A stretch of 64,000 nucleotides of DNA from Sulfurimonas autotrophica DSM 16294 (lineage in GTDB: Bacteria > Campylobacterota > Campylobacteria > Campylobacterales > Sulfurimonadaceae). Positions 45,519 through 55,431 of the stretch are shown one piece after another (position 1 is the first letter of the stretch; every line of letters starts with the position of its first letter). The stretch is from the NCBI RefSeq assembly GCF_000147355.1, contig NC_014506.1:1426001-1490000 (forward strand), written 5' to 3'. The notes beneath the pieces are model-generated. The model did no database searches, was not told the origin of the DNA, and saw nothing but the letters and a program-made list of their open reading frames with translations. The position numbers were made by a program, and so were the translations under genes.

Positions 45519-46384
45519 CTATCTTCTCCACTTATCATAAACCCAACTCCATCCTCAATACTATAAGGAAGCGATGCTTTAGCTTCGCCAAAAAGTCTTG
45601 TCAAAGTGTCATGATTATCAACTTCTAAACTCCCAAACAATCTTTTATGAAAAGAAGGTTTAACAACCTTCAAAAAACTCTCAAAAAACGGCACCCGAAT
45701 CAAATAAACTTTCTTACCCAACGCATTAGCAATAAGCGCTACCAACTCCGTAGTAGAAAAAGCCCTCTCATCAGCCGTAAGAAAAACACCACTTAACTGC
45801 TTTTCAATGATAGTATCCATAAAAAAACAAAGATTCCCCACATAAACCATACTTCTTTTGTTTTGAATATCTCCAAAAGGTAAAACAGAAACTTTTTGAA
45901 CTAAACCAATCAAGTTTTTAATATTAGCTTTTACCCCATATCCATATACTATCGGTGTTCTTATAATGCTTACTTTAAAACTCTCATCTTCAAGCTTTTG
46001 TAATTCAAGTTCTGCTTTTAATTTACTTTTTCCGTATTCATCTTCTGGTTTACATGTAGTCTTCTCACGGTAAGCACTATTAGTTTCTTCTCCATACACT
46101 TTTACACTGCTCATAAACACAAACTGCTTTACACCAGAAGCTTTAGCTTTATTAGCAAGTTCCACACTTTGAGTCACATTTATACGTTCATACTCAGTGG
46201 ATTCGGCTCCACCCATCTGATGCACAAGGGCGGATAAATGCACAATAGTATCTATGCCATTCAGATCTAAATTTTCAAAATCATCATGTAAAAATGAAAA
46301 TGTTTCAATGTTATACTTGTCAGCATATTTCTCTATAAAATATTTCCCCACAAATCCACTTGAACCCGTAACTAATAAATTCAC
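45515..46384 (-). CDS. WbpV-like NAD-dependent sugar epimerase/reductase
   Basis: This 289-residue extended short-chain dehydrogenase has the nucleotide motif LLVTGSSGFVGKYF and the YxxxK pair in DEYGKSKLKAE with Ser in MSSVKVYGEE. It resembles WbpV and related 4-keto-reductases that finish UDP-D-QuiNAc or UDP-D-FucNAc after WbpM. It starts at GTG, overlapping the previous stop (GTGA). Which epimer it makes cannot be told from sequence. Confidence 0.82.
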   Translation of the reverse strand: MNLLVTGSSGFVGKYFIEKYADKYNIETFSFLHDDFENLDLNGIDTIVHLSALVHQMGGAESTEYERINVTQSVELANKAKASGVKQFVFMSSVKVYGEETNSAYREKTTCKPEDEYGKSKLKAELELQKLEDESFKVSIIRTPIVYGYGVKANIKNLIGLVQKVSVLPFGDIQNKRSMVYVGNLCFFMDTIIEKQLSGVFLTADERAFSTTELVALIANALGKKVYLIRVPFFESFLKVVKPSFHKRLFGSLEVDNHDTLTRLFGEAKASLPYSIEDGVGFMISGEDR

Positions 46385-47595
46385 ACAGACTCCTTAGTCA
46401 GTAAATCAAATAAAGAATCAATGATTTTTGCTTTATTAAAAGTTGTTTGTGTGAGCAATTCACAGTTCTTTGTAAATGCCTCTATGCTTTTTTTATCACT
46501 CTCAATCGCTTTAGTAAAAATATTTTTTATTTCACTGAAATCATTCGGCTTTGCACAAAATCCCAAATTATTCTCTTTAATGATGTCAGCAGCATCGCCA
46601 TTTATAATTGCCAATATAGGCTTATTAGCTGCGATGTAGGTTTGTACTTTTGCAGGTACGGTTAACGAAAATATTGGCTTGTCAATTAAAGAGACAATCA
46701 AAAAATCACTTGCAGAAAAATATCTGTACATTTCATTTCTCGGTTTTCTTCCCCAAAAAACTATATTTTTAAAGTTATTTTTCTCAACTAACTTTTTTAA
46801 CTCTTCTAAATGAGACCCATCCCCTATTATATTCAGTTGAGATTTATCCAACAAAGGAGCATCTAAACTTCCAAAAGCCTTTATAACATTATCTAGGTTC
46901 TGAACTTTTCCTATATTTCCAGCAAATGTAAAATGCACCTTTTCATCTTCACTAAATTCAAACTTTTCTAAATCTTTATTAAATTCATCTGCCCAGTTTG
47001 GCAGATACTCGATGATTTTACTATCTTCTACATAAGGCTGGACTTTTTTAATAAAACCTTTTCCTGAAACTGCGAGACTGGAGCTATTTTTGTAAACAGA
47101 TCTCACAAAAGCATCTAAAATAGTCTTTAAAAATTTTCTCTTTTTAAATCCATAAGCATAAACACTGTCCGGCCATACATCTTGTACCCATAAAGTAACT
47201 TTTTTACCGTAAAACCTTTTAAGTACCACAGCCGGTACCATTCCCGTTAAAGCCCCAACATCAAACCCAAAGACATAATCATACTTTTTACCGATTTTCA
47301 AACTTACAAAACTGCCCAAAACCATAAAAGTAAAATACTTCAAAAGCTTTTTAAATAAACTCTCTCTGTACCCGGTAACTGCCTTCACCCTGTATACATT
47401 CACACCATGATACTCTGCATGAGAAAACCATCTATTTTCATAGCCATCAAATATTTTTCCAACAGGATATGTAGGATTTTGAGTTAATACATCAACATCA
47501 TAACCTTTTTCTTTCCAAGCTAGTACTATTTCATTGATTTTAAACTCTTCAGGGTGAAAATACTCGGTAACTATCAGAATTTTTTTATTTTTCAA
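46381..47595 (-). CDS. WbuB-like GT4 glycosyltransferase
   Basis: This 404-residue GT-B transferase opens with ILIVTEYFHPEEFKINEI and contains VLWVQDVWPDSVYAYG-type segments and a C-terminal donor site (HFTFAGNIGKVQNLDNVIKA, FLIVSLIDKPIFSLTVPAKV). These features match WbuB/WbjE enzymes, which add an L-FucNAc or L-QuiNAc residue as the second sugar of an O unit. The start is TTG overlapping the preceding TGA (TTGA). Its position directly after the L-sugar genes supports that donor. Confidence 0.85.
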   Translation of the reverse strand: MKNKKILIVTEYFHPEEFKINEIVLAWKEKGYDVDVLTQNPTYPVGKIFDGYENRWFSHAEYHGVNVYRVKAVTGYRESLFKKLLKYFTFMVLGSFVSLKIGKKYDYVFGFDVGALTGMVPAVVLKRFYGKKVTLWVQDVWPDSVYAYGFKKRKFLKTILDAFVRSVYKNSSSLAVSGKGFIKKVQPYVEDSKIIEYLPNWADEFNKDLEKFEFSEDEKVHFTFAGNIGKVQNLDNVIKAFGSLDAPLLDKSQLNIIGDGSHLEELKKLVEKNNFKNIVFWGRKPRNEMYRYFSASDFLIVSLIDKPIFSLTVPAKVQTYIAANKPILAIINGDAADIIKENNLGFCAKPNDFSEIKNIFTKAIESDKKSIEAFTKNCELLTQTTFNKAKIIDSLFDLLTKESV

Positions 47596-48467
47596 TCTTT
47601 CAATCCAATATCATATTGTTTATAATAATTTTTATTTTCTCTTATCAAATCAACCATATCTCTAATCATCATTTCATAACTAGGAATTTTATAATTGATT
47701 TCTTTTCTTGTATCAACAAAATTTTTATCTACCTGCTTTCCATCAACAGCTACAATCTCAATATTTTTTTGTGTATACTTTTTAAATAGATTAAGTAACT
47801 CATATTTATTGATAGAATCATTATTTGTAATGTGATATAAGCCTGTTATATCATTCTCCACAGCCCATTTAACAGCTTTGGCAAGCTCAAGTGTAGTGAC
47901 ACCCGACCAGATAGCTTTTGTAAATCCATTTATTGTTCCTTTTTGGTTCATAAACCAATGAAACAGTTCTTCTCCATCTTCTTTTAACTCTGGACCTACT
48001 ACTGAAGTACGAAGAGTAAGATGTTTATCATCTATTATTTCACCTAAACCTTTTGTTTTTGCATAAGTATCTTTACCATCTTTTTCATCACTCTCAACAT
48101 AAGGCTCTTTTTTATTTCCTGAAAAAACACAATCAGTCGAGATATGTATCAGTTTTGCGTCTAGTTCACCTGCCAATCGAGCTAATCTATGAGGCATATA
48201 CGCATTTATAAAAATTGCATTTTCAGGATTTTCATTTGCTCCATTAATAAGTATGCCAATACAGTTAACAATATAGTCTGGTTTTAAACTTTTAATAATG
48301 TTTAGAAAGTTATTTTCATCTCTCACATCTACTAATATCGTATCGTCTTGCAATTTTTTTCTATATGACATATTAAATAATTCATAATCACTATTTAACT
48401 TTAAATAATTATATATTTGATGGCCTATTAAACCTGTAGAACCTAAAACTAAAACTTTTTTTTTCAA
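47592..48467 (-). CDS. RmlD-like sugar-nucleotide 4-keto reductase
   Basis: This 291-residue RmlD-type reductase shows LVLGSTGLIGHQIYNYL, STDCVFSGNKKEPYVESD and the YxxxK pair in DTYAKTKGLGE. It lacks the C-terminal cupin domain of CapF/FnlB (about 370 residues), the reductase for L-FucNAc. A single-domain RmlD-like reductase between a FnlA-type dehydratase and a FnlC-type epimerase matches the WbvB-WbvR-WbvD set for UDP-L-RhaNAc and UDP-L-QuiNAc. I infer L-QuiNAc as the product. Confidence 0.85.
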   Translation of the reverse strand: MKKKVLVLGSTGLIGHQIYNYLKLNSDYELFNMSYRKKLQDDTILVDVRDENNFLNIIKSLKPDYIVNCIGILINGANENPENAIFINAYMPHRLARLAGELDAKLIHISTDCVFSGNKKEPYVESDEKDGKDTYAKTKGLGEIIDDKHLTLRTSVVGPELKEDGEELFHWFMNQKGTINGFTKAIWSGVTTLELAKAVKWAVENDITGLYHITNNDSINKYELLNLFKKYTQKNIEIVAVDGKQVDKNFVDTRKEINYKIPSYEMMIRDMVDLIRENKNYYKQYDIGLKD

Positions 48468-48470
48468 AAT

Positions 48471-49598
48471 CTAAATTTCCTTATGCCAAACTGTCCTATT
48501 AACATAATCAGTATATGACAATATTATTCTTAATATTTTTTTCGATACATTATCTACCTCATAATCTTTAACTGGATGTATAGCTCGTGGATTTTCTAAG
48601 TTATGCTTCGTTACAACTTCTACAGCTTCTATAACTCTAATTTTATTAAGTCCAGACATAATTACGGTAGTCTCATCCATGCCTTCAGGTCTTTCATGAG
48701 CTTGTCTTATTGTAACAGCTGGTAAATTTAAAATTGAACCTTCTTCGGCTATTGTACCGCTATCTGAAATAACACAAAAAGCATTCATTTGAAGATTGTT
48801 ATACTCATGAAATCCATAAGGCTTCGAAAATCTTATTAAAGGATTCTTATCTTCGTATCCAATCTCTTCTAGTTTTTTTCGAGTTCTTGGATGTGTAGAT
48901 ATAATAATAGGCATTGTATATTTCTTCGTTAATTCTGCAATTGAATCTAAAAGATCGTTAAAGTTTTTGGGAGAATCAACATTCTCTTCTCTATGAATAC
49001 TCATTACTATATACTCTTTAGGATTTAGCTTCTCTTTTTGTAGAATATCACTGGATAAAATCTTCTCCATATTTGCATTTAAAACCTCCATCATAGGTGA
49101 ACCAGTTTTTATCACCGTTTCAGGCTTAATGCCTTCAGCTATTAAATAATCTCTTGCTTGTTCCGAAAGCGGTAAATTAATATCACTTAAATGATCTACG
49201 ATTTTCCTATTTATCTCTTCAGGAACTCTCTGATCAAAACATCTATTTCCAGCTTCCATATGAAAAATAGGTATTTTTCTTTTTTTAGCAGGAATAACAC
49301 TTAAACAACTATTTGTATCTCCATATATTAAAAGAGCATCAGGTTGTAAATCTGCAAATAATTCATCTGCCTTGGCAATGATATCTCCAATAGTTTCAGA
49401 TGGAGTACCTTTTACAGCTTCCAAAAAATAATCTGGTGTTCGCACACCTAATTGTTCAAAAAATAATTCATTAAGCTCATAATCATAGTTTTGTCCGGTA
49501 TGAACAATAATATGCTCTGTAAATTTATCTAACTCTTTCATTACCTGACTTAATTTAATTATCTCTGGTCTTGTTCCTACAATCGTCATAACTTTCAT
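48471..49598 (-). CDS. fnlC: Non-hydrolysing UDP-sugar 2-epimerase (FnlC/WecB family)
   Basis: This 375-residue epimerase starts MKVMTIVGTRPEIIKLSQVM and has HTGQNYDYELNELFFEQLGV, HMEAGNRCFDQRVPEEINR and DSGTIAEEGSILNLPAV. It matches FnlC/CapG/WbvD, which invert C2 as the last step of UDP-L-FucNAc or UDP-L-QuiNAc synthesis. WecB for ManNAc is the close alternative; the flanking dehydratase and RmlD-like reductase favour the L-sugar role. Confidence 0.88.
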   Translation of the reverse strand: MKVMTIVGTRPEIIKLSQVMKELDKFTEHIIVHTGQNYDYELNELFFEQLGVRTPDYFLEAVKGTPSETIGDIIAKADELFADLQPDALLIYGDTNSCLSVIPAKKRKIPIFHMEAGNRCFDQRVPEEINRKIVDHLSDINLPLSEQARDYLIAEGIKPETVIKTGSPMMEVLNANMEKILSSDILQKEKLNPKEYIVMSIHREENVDSPKNFNDLLDSIAELTKKYTMPIIISTHPRTRKKLEEIGYEDKNPLIRFSKPYGFHEYNNLQMNAFCVISDSGTIAEEGSILNLPAVTIRQAHERPEGMDETTVIMSGLNKIRVIEAVEVVTKHNLENPRAIHPVKDYEVDNVSKKILRIILSYTDYVNRTVWHKEI

Positions 49599-49610
49599 AA
49601 ATCTATTCTC

Positions 49611-50630
49611 CTATTTCACCTTAAAATATTTTAAATCTGATTGAATCTCTCTTAAATTCATAAGCATCTCTTTCATCTCTTCTTCATTCAATTGTTTTGT
49701 ATTATGTGAATGGTAATCTTCTGCCTCAGTAATAACTTCGCCTTTAACAAAATACTTGTTATAGTTTAAATCTCTACTGTCAGATGGAATTCTGTAGTAA
49801 TCGCCCATATCGACAGCATTGACCATCTCTTCTCTTGTAAGCAGTGTTTCATAAAGCTTCTCACCATGTCTGGTGCCTATTATGTTCACTACATGTTCAG
49901 GCTTGTCGAGAAGGCTTGTCAAAGCATTTGCCAAGAGTTCAATAGTTGCAGCCGGTGCTTTTTGCACAAAGATGTCACCGTTCTCTCCATTTTTAAAGGC
50001 AAACATTACCAAATCTACTGCATCATCCAAACTCATCATAAATCGAGTCATATTTGGATCTGTAATGGTAATAGGTTCATTGTTTTTTATCTGCTTTATA
50101 AAGAGAGGTATGACCGAGCCGCGGCTTGCCATAACATTGCCATATCTTGTACAGCAAATTGTAGTTTCTTTTCCAAGGTTTCTTGCTTTTGCAACAGCCA
50201 CTTTTTCCATCATCGCTTTACTAATTCCCATTGCGTTTATAGGGTAAACTGCTTTATCGGTACTTAGTACTATAACTTTTTCCACATTGTGTTTTATAGC
50301 AGTATTTAAAACATTCTCAGTACCTACAACATTTGTAGCCACTGCCTGCATAGGGTAAAACTCACAAGATGGCACCTGCTTTAATGCCGCTGCGTGAAAA
50401 AGAAAATCTACTCCTCTCATAGCATCTTCAAGAGAGTTTACATCACGAACATCACCTATATAAAATTTTAGTTTATCATTGTTGTATTTTTTACGCATAT
50501 CATCTTGTTTTAATTCATCACGAGAAAAAATTCTAATCTCTTTAATATCCGTATCTAAAAAATTACGAAGCACAGCATTCCCAAATGAACCTGTTCCCCC
50601 AGTAATTAATAATATTTTATTTTTGAACAT
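49611..50630 (-). CDS. fnlA: UDP-GlcNAc 4,6-dehydratase/5-epimerase (FnlA/CapE/WbvB type)
   Basis: This 339-residue soluble dehydratase has LLITGGTGSFGNAVLRNFL and STDKAVYPINAMGISKAMME, with Met in the catalytic Tyr position. The C-terminal extension SHNTKQLNEEEMKEML is typical of CapE/FnlA/WbvB rather than PseB. It should start the pathway to UDP-L-RhaNAc, L-QuiNAc or L-FucNAc, in cooperation with the next two genes. It overlaps the GT4 gene upstream by 14 bases. Confidence 0.9.
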   Translation of the reverse strand: MFKNKILLITGGTGSFGNAVLRNFLDTDIKEIRIFSRDELKQDDMRKKYNNDKLKFYIGDVRDVNSLEDAMRGVDFLFHAAALKQVPSCEFYPMQAVATNVVGTENVLNTAIKHNVEKVIVLSTDKAVYPINAMGISKAMMEKVAVAKARNLGKETTICCTRYGNVMASRGSVIPLFIKQIKNNEPITITDPNMTRFMMSLDDAVDLVMFAFKNGENGDIFVQKAPAATIELLANALTSLLDKPEHVVNIIGTRHGEKLYETLLTREEMVNAVDMGDYYRIPSDSRDLNYNKYFVKGEVITEAEDYHSHNTKQLNEEEMKEMLMNLREIQSDLKYFKVK

Positions 50631-51768
50631 CTTTTTCCTTTAAAATTTCATCAAATATATCTACAACACTCTTATATTTAGTTTTTTCATTTTTTATTAA
50701 GTATCTTTGATTGCTAAGAATTATATCTTTTATATTGTTATTATCTAATAAAACAATCTCCTTCACAGTATCAAGAAAAGAGTCAATATCAGACAATTTA
50801 TAAGTTGGCATATTTCTGCCATAAACACTTTTTGCATAAGCTTCTTCAGGACTTATCGCTAATACTCCATTTTGGACTGCTTCTACTACATGTAATCCTA
50901 GTGTTTCTATAATAGAAGTAGATACTAAGATAGTACTATTTGTAAATATATTCTCAGCTTCTTCTTTTGTGTTGACATATCCTAAAAAGTTTGTTTTTGA
51001 ATCAAGTTTTTTACTCCAAACTGAAGAGTTGTTAAGTTGTTCTTTTGTAAGTGTAACTGTTATTTGAAAGTTCAAATCATATTGTTCTAATTGAATCATA
51101 GCATTTGTAAAATCTATAAAATTTTTATGTATATATTCAAAATGTGGTCCAACTATATATAAAAAATTTACTTTTTTTGTAAAATCATACTGTTTTGGAT
51201 GCTTAAACATATCATTCGATACGTTTATATCGCTTTTTACATAAAAATTTTTATTTGTAATATCTATATAATCTGATAAATAATCTTTTACATGATTTGA
51301 TTGTATTTCAAACAAAGAAGCTTGATTAATCATTAATTTAAATATTAATCTTTTCAAAAAGATTTGTTTCAGCCATAAAATAAATTGTTTTTTTTGTTTA
51401 TACTTACAATCAAGTTTCTTAGAATAAAATAATAAATTTTGAATTTTAATCAGTTGTGGTATTTTTAAAAAAAATTGAGCAGAGCCTGAAAAGTTGTAAA
51501 CTAGATCAATATGATTTCTATCTATTATCTTTTTAAAAATTATATTTTCATAATAAAGTCTATACAAAAAACCTCTTGTTTTAATAACTTGAAAGATCAA
51601 ATAATTTGTGTTTTGATATTTCTCTATCAGTATTCTAATATTTTTATTATCATTGCATACTATATAGTACTTACTATTTTTATTTTTAAGACACTCTAGT
51701 AAAACTTTTTCAAGTACAGTTATGCCACCTGAATCTTGAATACCTAATGCGTTTATTAATATTTTCAT
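50617..51768 (-). CDS. GT4-like glycosyltransferase
   Basis: This 383-residue transferase has the N-terminal ILINALGIQDSGGITVLEKV acceptor-side pattern and the C-terminal EX7E-type donor motif in STSIIETLGLHVVEAVQNG. It should add one sugar of the repeat unit; donor and acceptor are unknown. Base composition is clearly more A+T-rich than in the housekeeping genes, as in the next five genes upstream. Confidence 0.85.
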   Translation of the reverse strand: MKILINALGIQDSGGITVLEKVLLECLKNKNSKYYIVCNDNKNIRILIEKYQNTNYLIFQVIKTRGFLYRLYYENIIFKKIIDRNHIDLVYNFSGSAQFFLKIPQLIKIQNLLFYSKKLDCKYKQKKQFILWLKQIFLKRLIFKLMINQASLFEIQSNHVKDYLSDYIDITNKNFYVKSDINVSNDMFKHPKQYDFTKKVNFLYIVGPHFEYIHKNFIDFTNAMIQLEQYDLNFQITVTLTKEQLNNSSVWSKKLDSKTNFLGYVNTKEEAENIFTNSTILVSTSIIETLGLHVVEAVQNGVLAISPEEAYAKSVYGRNMPTYKLSDIDSFLDTVKEIVLLDNNNIKDIILSNQRYLIKNEKTKYKSVVDIFDEILKEKDVQK

Positions 51769-51769
51769 T

Positions 51770-52024
51770 TTAAACTTTCTTAATTTTAATTAATTTGAAT
51801 ATTAATAAAAAACTAAATGTAAAAAACATTGATTTTAACAAGTTTATAGGCATCAATCCAAATTGAGCTACTGCATTTGCCAAATACATTCCGATAACAG
51901 ATGCCAATAATGCAGATTTATACCATAGATACAAATAATACTCTAGTAATAACATCACTAAAGACAAAAAAAGCATTCCAAAATATACAAATAATAAAGA
52001 ACCTGTGTAGTATAAAAATGTCAT
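51770..52024 (-). CDS. C-terminal piece of a Wzy-like polymerase
   Basis: These 84 residues form three hydrophobic segments (LLFVYFGMLFLSLVMLLLEY, SVIGMYLANAVAQFGLMPI and a final helix). The opening FLYYTGSLLFVYFGM looks like the interior of an oligosaccharide-repeat-unit polymerase, not like a free start. The ATG overlaps the stop of the preceding membrane gene (ATGA) in another frame. I read it as the tail of the same polymerase, separated by a frameshifting deletion. It could still be translated by coupling. Confidence 0.6.
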   Translation of the reverse strand: MTFLYYTGSLLFVYFGMLFLSLVMLLLEYYLYLWYKSALLASVIGMYLANAVAQFGLMPINLLKSMFFTFSFLLIFKLIKIKKV

Positions 52025-52977
52025 ACTGCCATTAAACCTTCAAGACCAATCCATCTATCTACTGCCAAATGTAACACTTTATTTAAAGCACCTGAAAGAG
52101 AAGCACCTGAAAAATAATATCCTCTTAATAGTGTTACATAATGTATAACAAAGAGATACAGTAGTGCAACAAATAAGATATAAATAACTAACTTACTAAT
52201 ACTTAGATTATTTAAATTTTTATAATTAAACAATAAAAATACAATAACAGAACCCAGCATAAAAACATATTGACCTCGACTCAATAAACCAACGGAAGTA
52301 ATAGCGACAATAAAAGCAAAAAAAACTAAATACTTCATCTTTAAGATATTTTTAAATTTTATATCTAAACTAAACAATACTAATAGTAATACTGAAAAGC
52401 CAGTTCCAAGTATCCAATAAACAATTGCGTTTAATGGATATAAAAGGATAGTTTTTGATACTATTCCTGATAATTGAATTTGATAAGCTATATTTAAATA
52501 TACAAGTGTTAATGTAGTAATTAATATAATTATATATATGGGTAATCTATATGTTTCATAAAAATTATATATTGCAGGTTTTTCAAATATATAATTTTCA
52601 TAAATATATATTGTTGACTTCAACTTGATTAGTCTATAGATTATATTTGAGCTAATAACACCAAATACCCCTATTGTAGCAATAATCAACACATCATCCA
52701 TATTAGCATTAGAAGTATAAAATGAACCAATAGGTTCTACGTAACTATAGTCAAATATTAAATGTAAAGTCAATTTAAGCCACATACCTAGAAATAAAAA
52801 AATACTTAAAAATACATAACTATATGATATTGGTCTATATAAAGCACTGAATAATAAAGAAAAATAAATTACTGTAAATATTGTGTATAAAAATTTCGAT
52901 TCAGAATATAATATCATACCATAGACATATAAAACAATTAAGATACTGTATAGAAATATCAAAGAATATTTACTCAT
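52021..52977 (-). CDS. O-antigen polymerase Wzy-like, apparently truncated
   Basis: These 318 residues contain about nine or ten transmembrane helices. A large extracytoplasmic loop would be expected near the end, but the frame stops abruptly after LAVDRWIGLEGLMAV. In related polymerases, as I recall them, a segment of several tens of residues follows this motif before a region like the start of the next small gene. The gene therefore looks like the N-terminal part of Wzy, which joins repeat units on undecaprenyl pyrophosphate. Its ATG overlaps the GT2 stop. Confidence 0.65.
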   Translation of the reverse strand: MSKYSLIFLYSILIVLYVYGMILYSESKFLYTIFTVIYFSLLFSALYRPISYSYVFLSIFLFLGMWLKLTLHLIFDYSYVEPIGSFYTSNANMDDVLIIATIGVFGVISSNIIYRLIKLKSTIYIYENYIFEKPAIYNFYETYRLPIYIIILITTLTLVYLNIAYQIQLSGIVSKTILLYPLNAIVYWILGTGFSVLLLVLFSLDIKFKNILKMKYLVFFAFIVAITSVGLLSRGQYVFMLGSVIVFLLFNYKNLNNLSISKLVIYILFVALLYLFVIHYVTLLRGYYFSGASLSGALNKVLHLAVDRWIGLEGLMAV

Positions 52978-53990
52978 TTTTCATCTTCCAGATTATTTAC
53001 TTTTTTAATTAATTTAACAAGTAAAGTTCTGCAGCCACAAAATAAAAGTAACTTAATTAATACTGCATATATGTATATTTTAAATTTTTGTTTATTGCAA
53101 AATATTTTATTTAACACTTTAAAGTTCATTAACACTATTTTATCTGATCTTGTTAGTTTACTATTTAAAATCTTATTATTAATGACTAAAATATTATCTT
53201 TAAATTTTAAATATTCATAATCTGCTTGATCAAAATTTAAATTACTATATTTATTAAGATATTTTTCTATTACCAAAAACATATCTCTTGGGTTTACCCT
53301 TGAAAACTTAGTTCTATAAGAAAAACTAGCTGTAGATATGCGATATGAAATAAGTTTATCAGTAATAAGTCCAATATTTTTTATTTCACTAAATCTTAAC
53401 CACACATCCAAGTCTGCTGATGTTTTAAATTTTTGTCCGTTCCATGATTTGATTTGATTTTTATAAATATCAACTTTTGCCATTACACTTGGAGTAATTA
53501 AAAAATTATCATATTTTAGTATCAATGCAAAAAGTTGTTTAAAATCAAATTGATGATATTTCTTATTTTTCAATTCATCGGGAAAAAACTGTTCACCTAT
53601 TACATTAGAATTATCATCTATTAAATTTGCTCTTACAAATATAGCTGAAATATCATTTTGAGATAAATATCTGATTTGGTTTTCTACCATAGTTGGACTA
53701 TATAGATCATCTGCATGAAATATAGCTCCAAAATCACCCTCCAAATTTTCTATACATTTAGTAAAGTTCGCTTCTCCTCCAATATTCTCATTATTCTGAT
53801 AAACTGATATATTAACATATTTTTCTTCATATCGTTTTAGTATTTTCATACTTGAATCTATAGAAACATTATCAAAGACTTTAATTATTATATTCTCATA
53901 AGTTTGATGTAAGATACTATCTAATGTATTTGCAATAGTATCTTCATTATTATAATTAGGAATACATATACATACCAATGGATTATTCAA
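52974..53990 (-). CDS. GT2 family glycosyltransferase
   Basis: This 338-residue GT-A transferase has the classic N-terminus VCICIPNYNNEDTIANTLDS and the metal-binding HADD (in GAIFHADDLYSP). The C-terminal 60 residues are basic and hydrophobic, which suits membrane association. Donor and acceptor are unknown. It overlaps wzx by eight bases and the polymerase-like gene by four. Confidence 0.9.
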   Translation of the reverse strand: MNNPLVCICIPNYNNEDTIANTLDSILHQTYENIIIKVFDNVSIDSSMKILKRYEEKYVNISVYQNNENIGGEANFTKCIENLEGDFGAIFHADDLYSPTMVENQIRYLSQNDISAIFVRANLIDDNSNVIGEQFFPDELKNKKYHQFDFKQLFALILKYDNFLITPSVMAKVDIYKNQIKSWNGQKFKTSADLDVWLRFSEIKNIGLITDKLISYRISTASFSYRTKFSRVNPRDMFLVIEKYLNKYSNLNFDQADYEYLKFKDNILVINNKILNSKLTRSDKIVLMNFKVLNKIFCNKQKFKIYIYAVLIKLLLFCGCRTLLVKLIKKVNNLEDEK

Positions 53991-55431
53991 TATTATTTCC
54001 TCCTTTGACTAATTCATATAATACATATAAAAAGTAAATTCCAAATACAATCAAAATCATAAGTGCATATATAATATTCTGACTATAGTTATAAAAAAAC
54101 ATACTAATTAAGAATGGAGCACTGTATAAGAAAACTAGAAAAAAGTTTTTAAACTTAAAATAAATATTAAGAAGTTTATTCATACTATCATATAAAACAA
54201 GAAAAGAAACTATAGATGAAAGCAACATTGCACTTGGAATATATACCATATAATTTGAACTTTGTACAGCAAATAAAATACCAAAAAATGCCAAAACTGC
54301 TCCTATAAAATTAGGAAAAACTAACTTTTTTGTTTTCATTTTAGAATGAGCGGTATTTGCTATCAAATTTGACGACATCCTAAAAAAAGCAATCCAAATA
54401 CCAAAAATAATATAAATATATGAACTGAAGTATTTCTCATCAACCAAAACAGAAATAATATACAAAGCGAAGAATGAAACAAATATTGATAAAAGGAGAT
54501 ATATTGGTATGATCAAATTCACTATGTTCAACATTGTTTGCGAGAACTTATCTTCATTATTCATGTTTTTATACATTTGAGGATAAATATATTGCATTAT
54601 TATTGACTCAAAAGCTGAAGAAATTGCAAACGCAATTGACATACCGACTCCAAAATATCCTAAAAATTCTGAACCTACATATTTTTTAATGATTAATGGA
54701 TATGATTGTGTTTGTATCCAAAAAAACAATGCACCGATAAATAATGGAATAGAAAAGTTCAATACTTTTTTAATACTTTTCTTTGTCAATAATTTATGAG
54801 CAATTAAGATGTTAAAATGATTATCTATCTTACATATAAAATACCAAAAAGCCATCAATGATACCACCCCGAATGAAATTGCTTGACCAAAAAACCAAAT
54901 AACTCCTTCTTTTGAGAATAAATTAATAAGAAAATATGCAAATATCAAAGATAATATCTGAGATAAAACAGTAAACACTACAAAACTAATTCTATGCTCT
55001 AACATATTCAACAGAGGAATAATAGTTTGATTCCATGTATGTGCTATTATATATATAAATAGTACAGTACTTAATAACACAGTGTCAATTGAGCCAATCA
55101 CATGGAAATATTTTAAAATCTCAACCATAACCAATGAAGAAAAAGATAAAAATACTACATAATAATTATATAGATAGAGTACATTAAGGAGATTTTTTTC
55201 CATATACCATTGATGAGTCTTCCTATTAATATATTGACCTACTGGTCCGACAAAGAAAAATCCATAAAAACTTGCCAAACTAACTATTAAATAATAATTA
55301 CCAAGTTCTGAAGCAACTAGATAATAAGTTACAATTTTAATGGCTATAAAAGCAATTAAAACTTGCAAAACTCTACCAATAATTAATACAAAAAGTTCTA
55401 TATTCAATACATTATACTTTTTTAGTGGCAT
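53983..55431 (-). CDS. wzx: Wzx-like O-unit flippase
   Basis: This 482-residue membrane protein has about 12-14 helices and polysaccharide-transporter features (an early segment with ELGNYYLIVSLASFYGFFFV and a repeat of such segments in the second half). It should flip undecaprenyl-linked repeat units to the periplasm before polymerisation. The assigned ATG overlaps the GT10 gene by 20 bases, with a weak ribosome site. Confidence 0.85.
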   Translation of the reverse strand: MPLKKYNVLNIELFVLIIGRVLQVLIAFIAIKIVTYYLVASELGNYYLIVSLASFYGFFFVGPVGQYINRKTHQWYMEKNLLNVLYLYNYYVVFLSFSSLVMVEILKYFHVIGSIDTVLLSTVLFIYIIAHTWNQTIIPLLNMLEHRISFVVFTVLSQILSLIFAYFLINLFSKEGVIWFFGQAISFGVVSLMAFWYFICKIDNHFNILIAHKLLTKKSIKKVLNFSIPLFIGALFFWIQTQSYPLIIKKYVGSEFLGYFGVGMSIAFAISSAFESIIMQYIYPQMYKNMNNEDKFSQTMLNIVNLIIPIYLLLSIFVSFFALYIISVLVDEKYFSSYIYIIFGIWIAFFRMSSNLIANTAHSKMKTKKLVFPNFIGAVLAFFGILFAVQSSNYMVYIPSAMLLSSIVSFLVLYDSMNKLLNIYFKFKNFFLVFLYSAPFLISMFFYNYSQNIIYALMILIVFGIYFLYVLYELVKGGNNIE

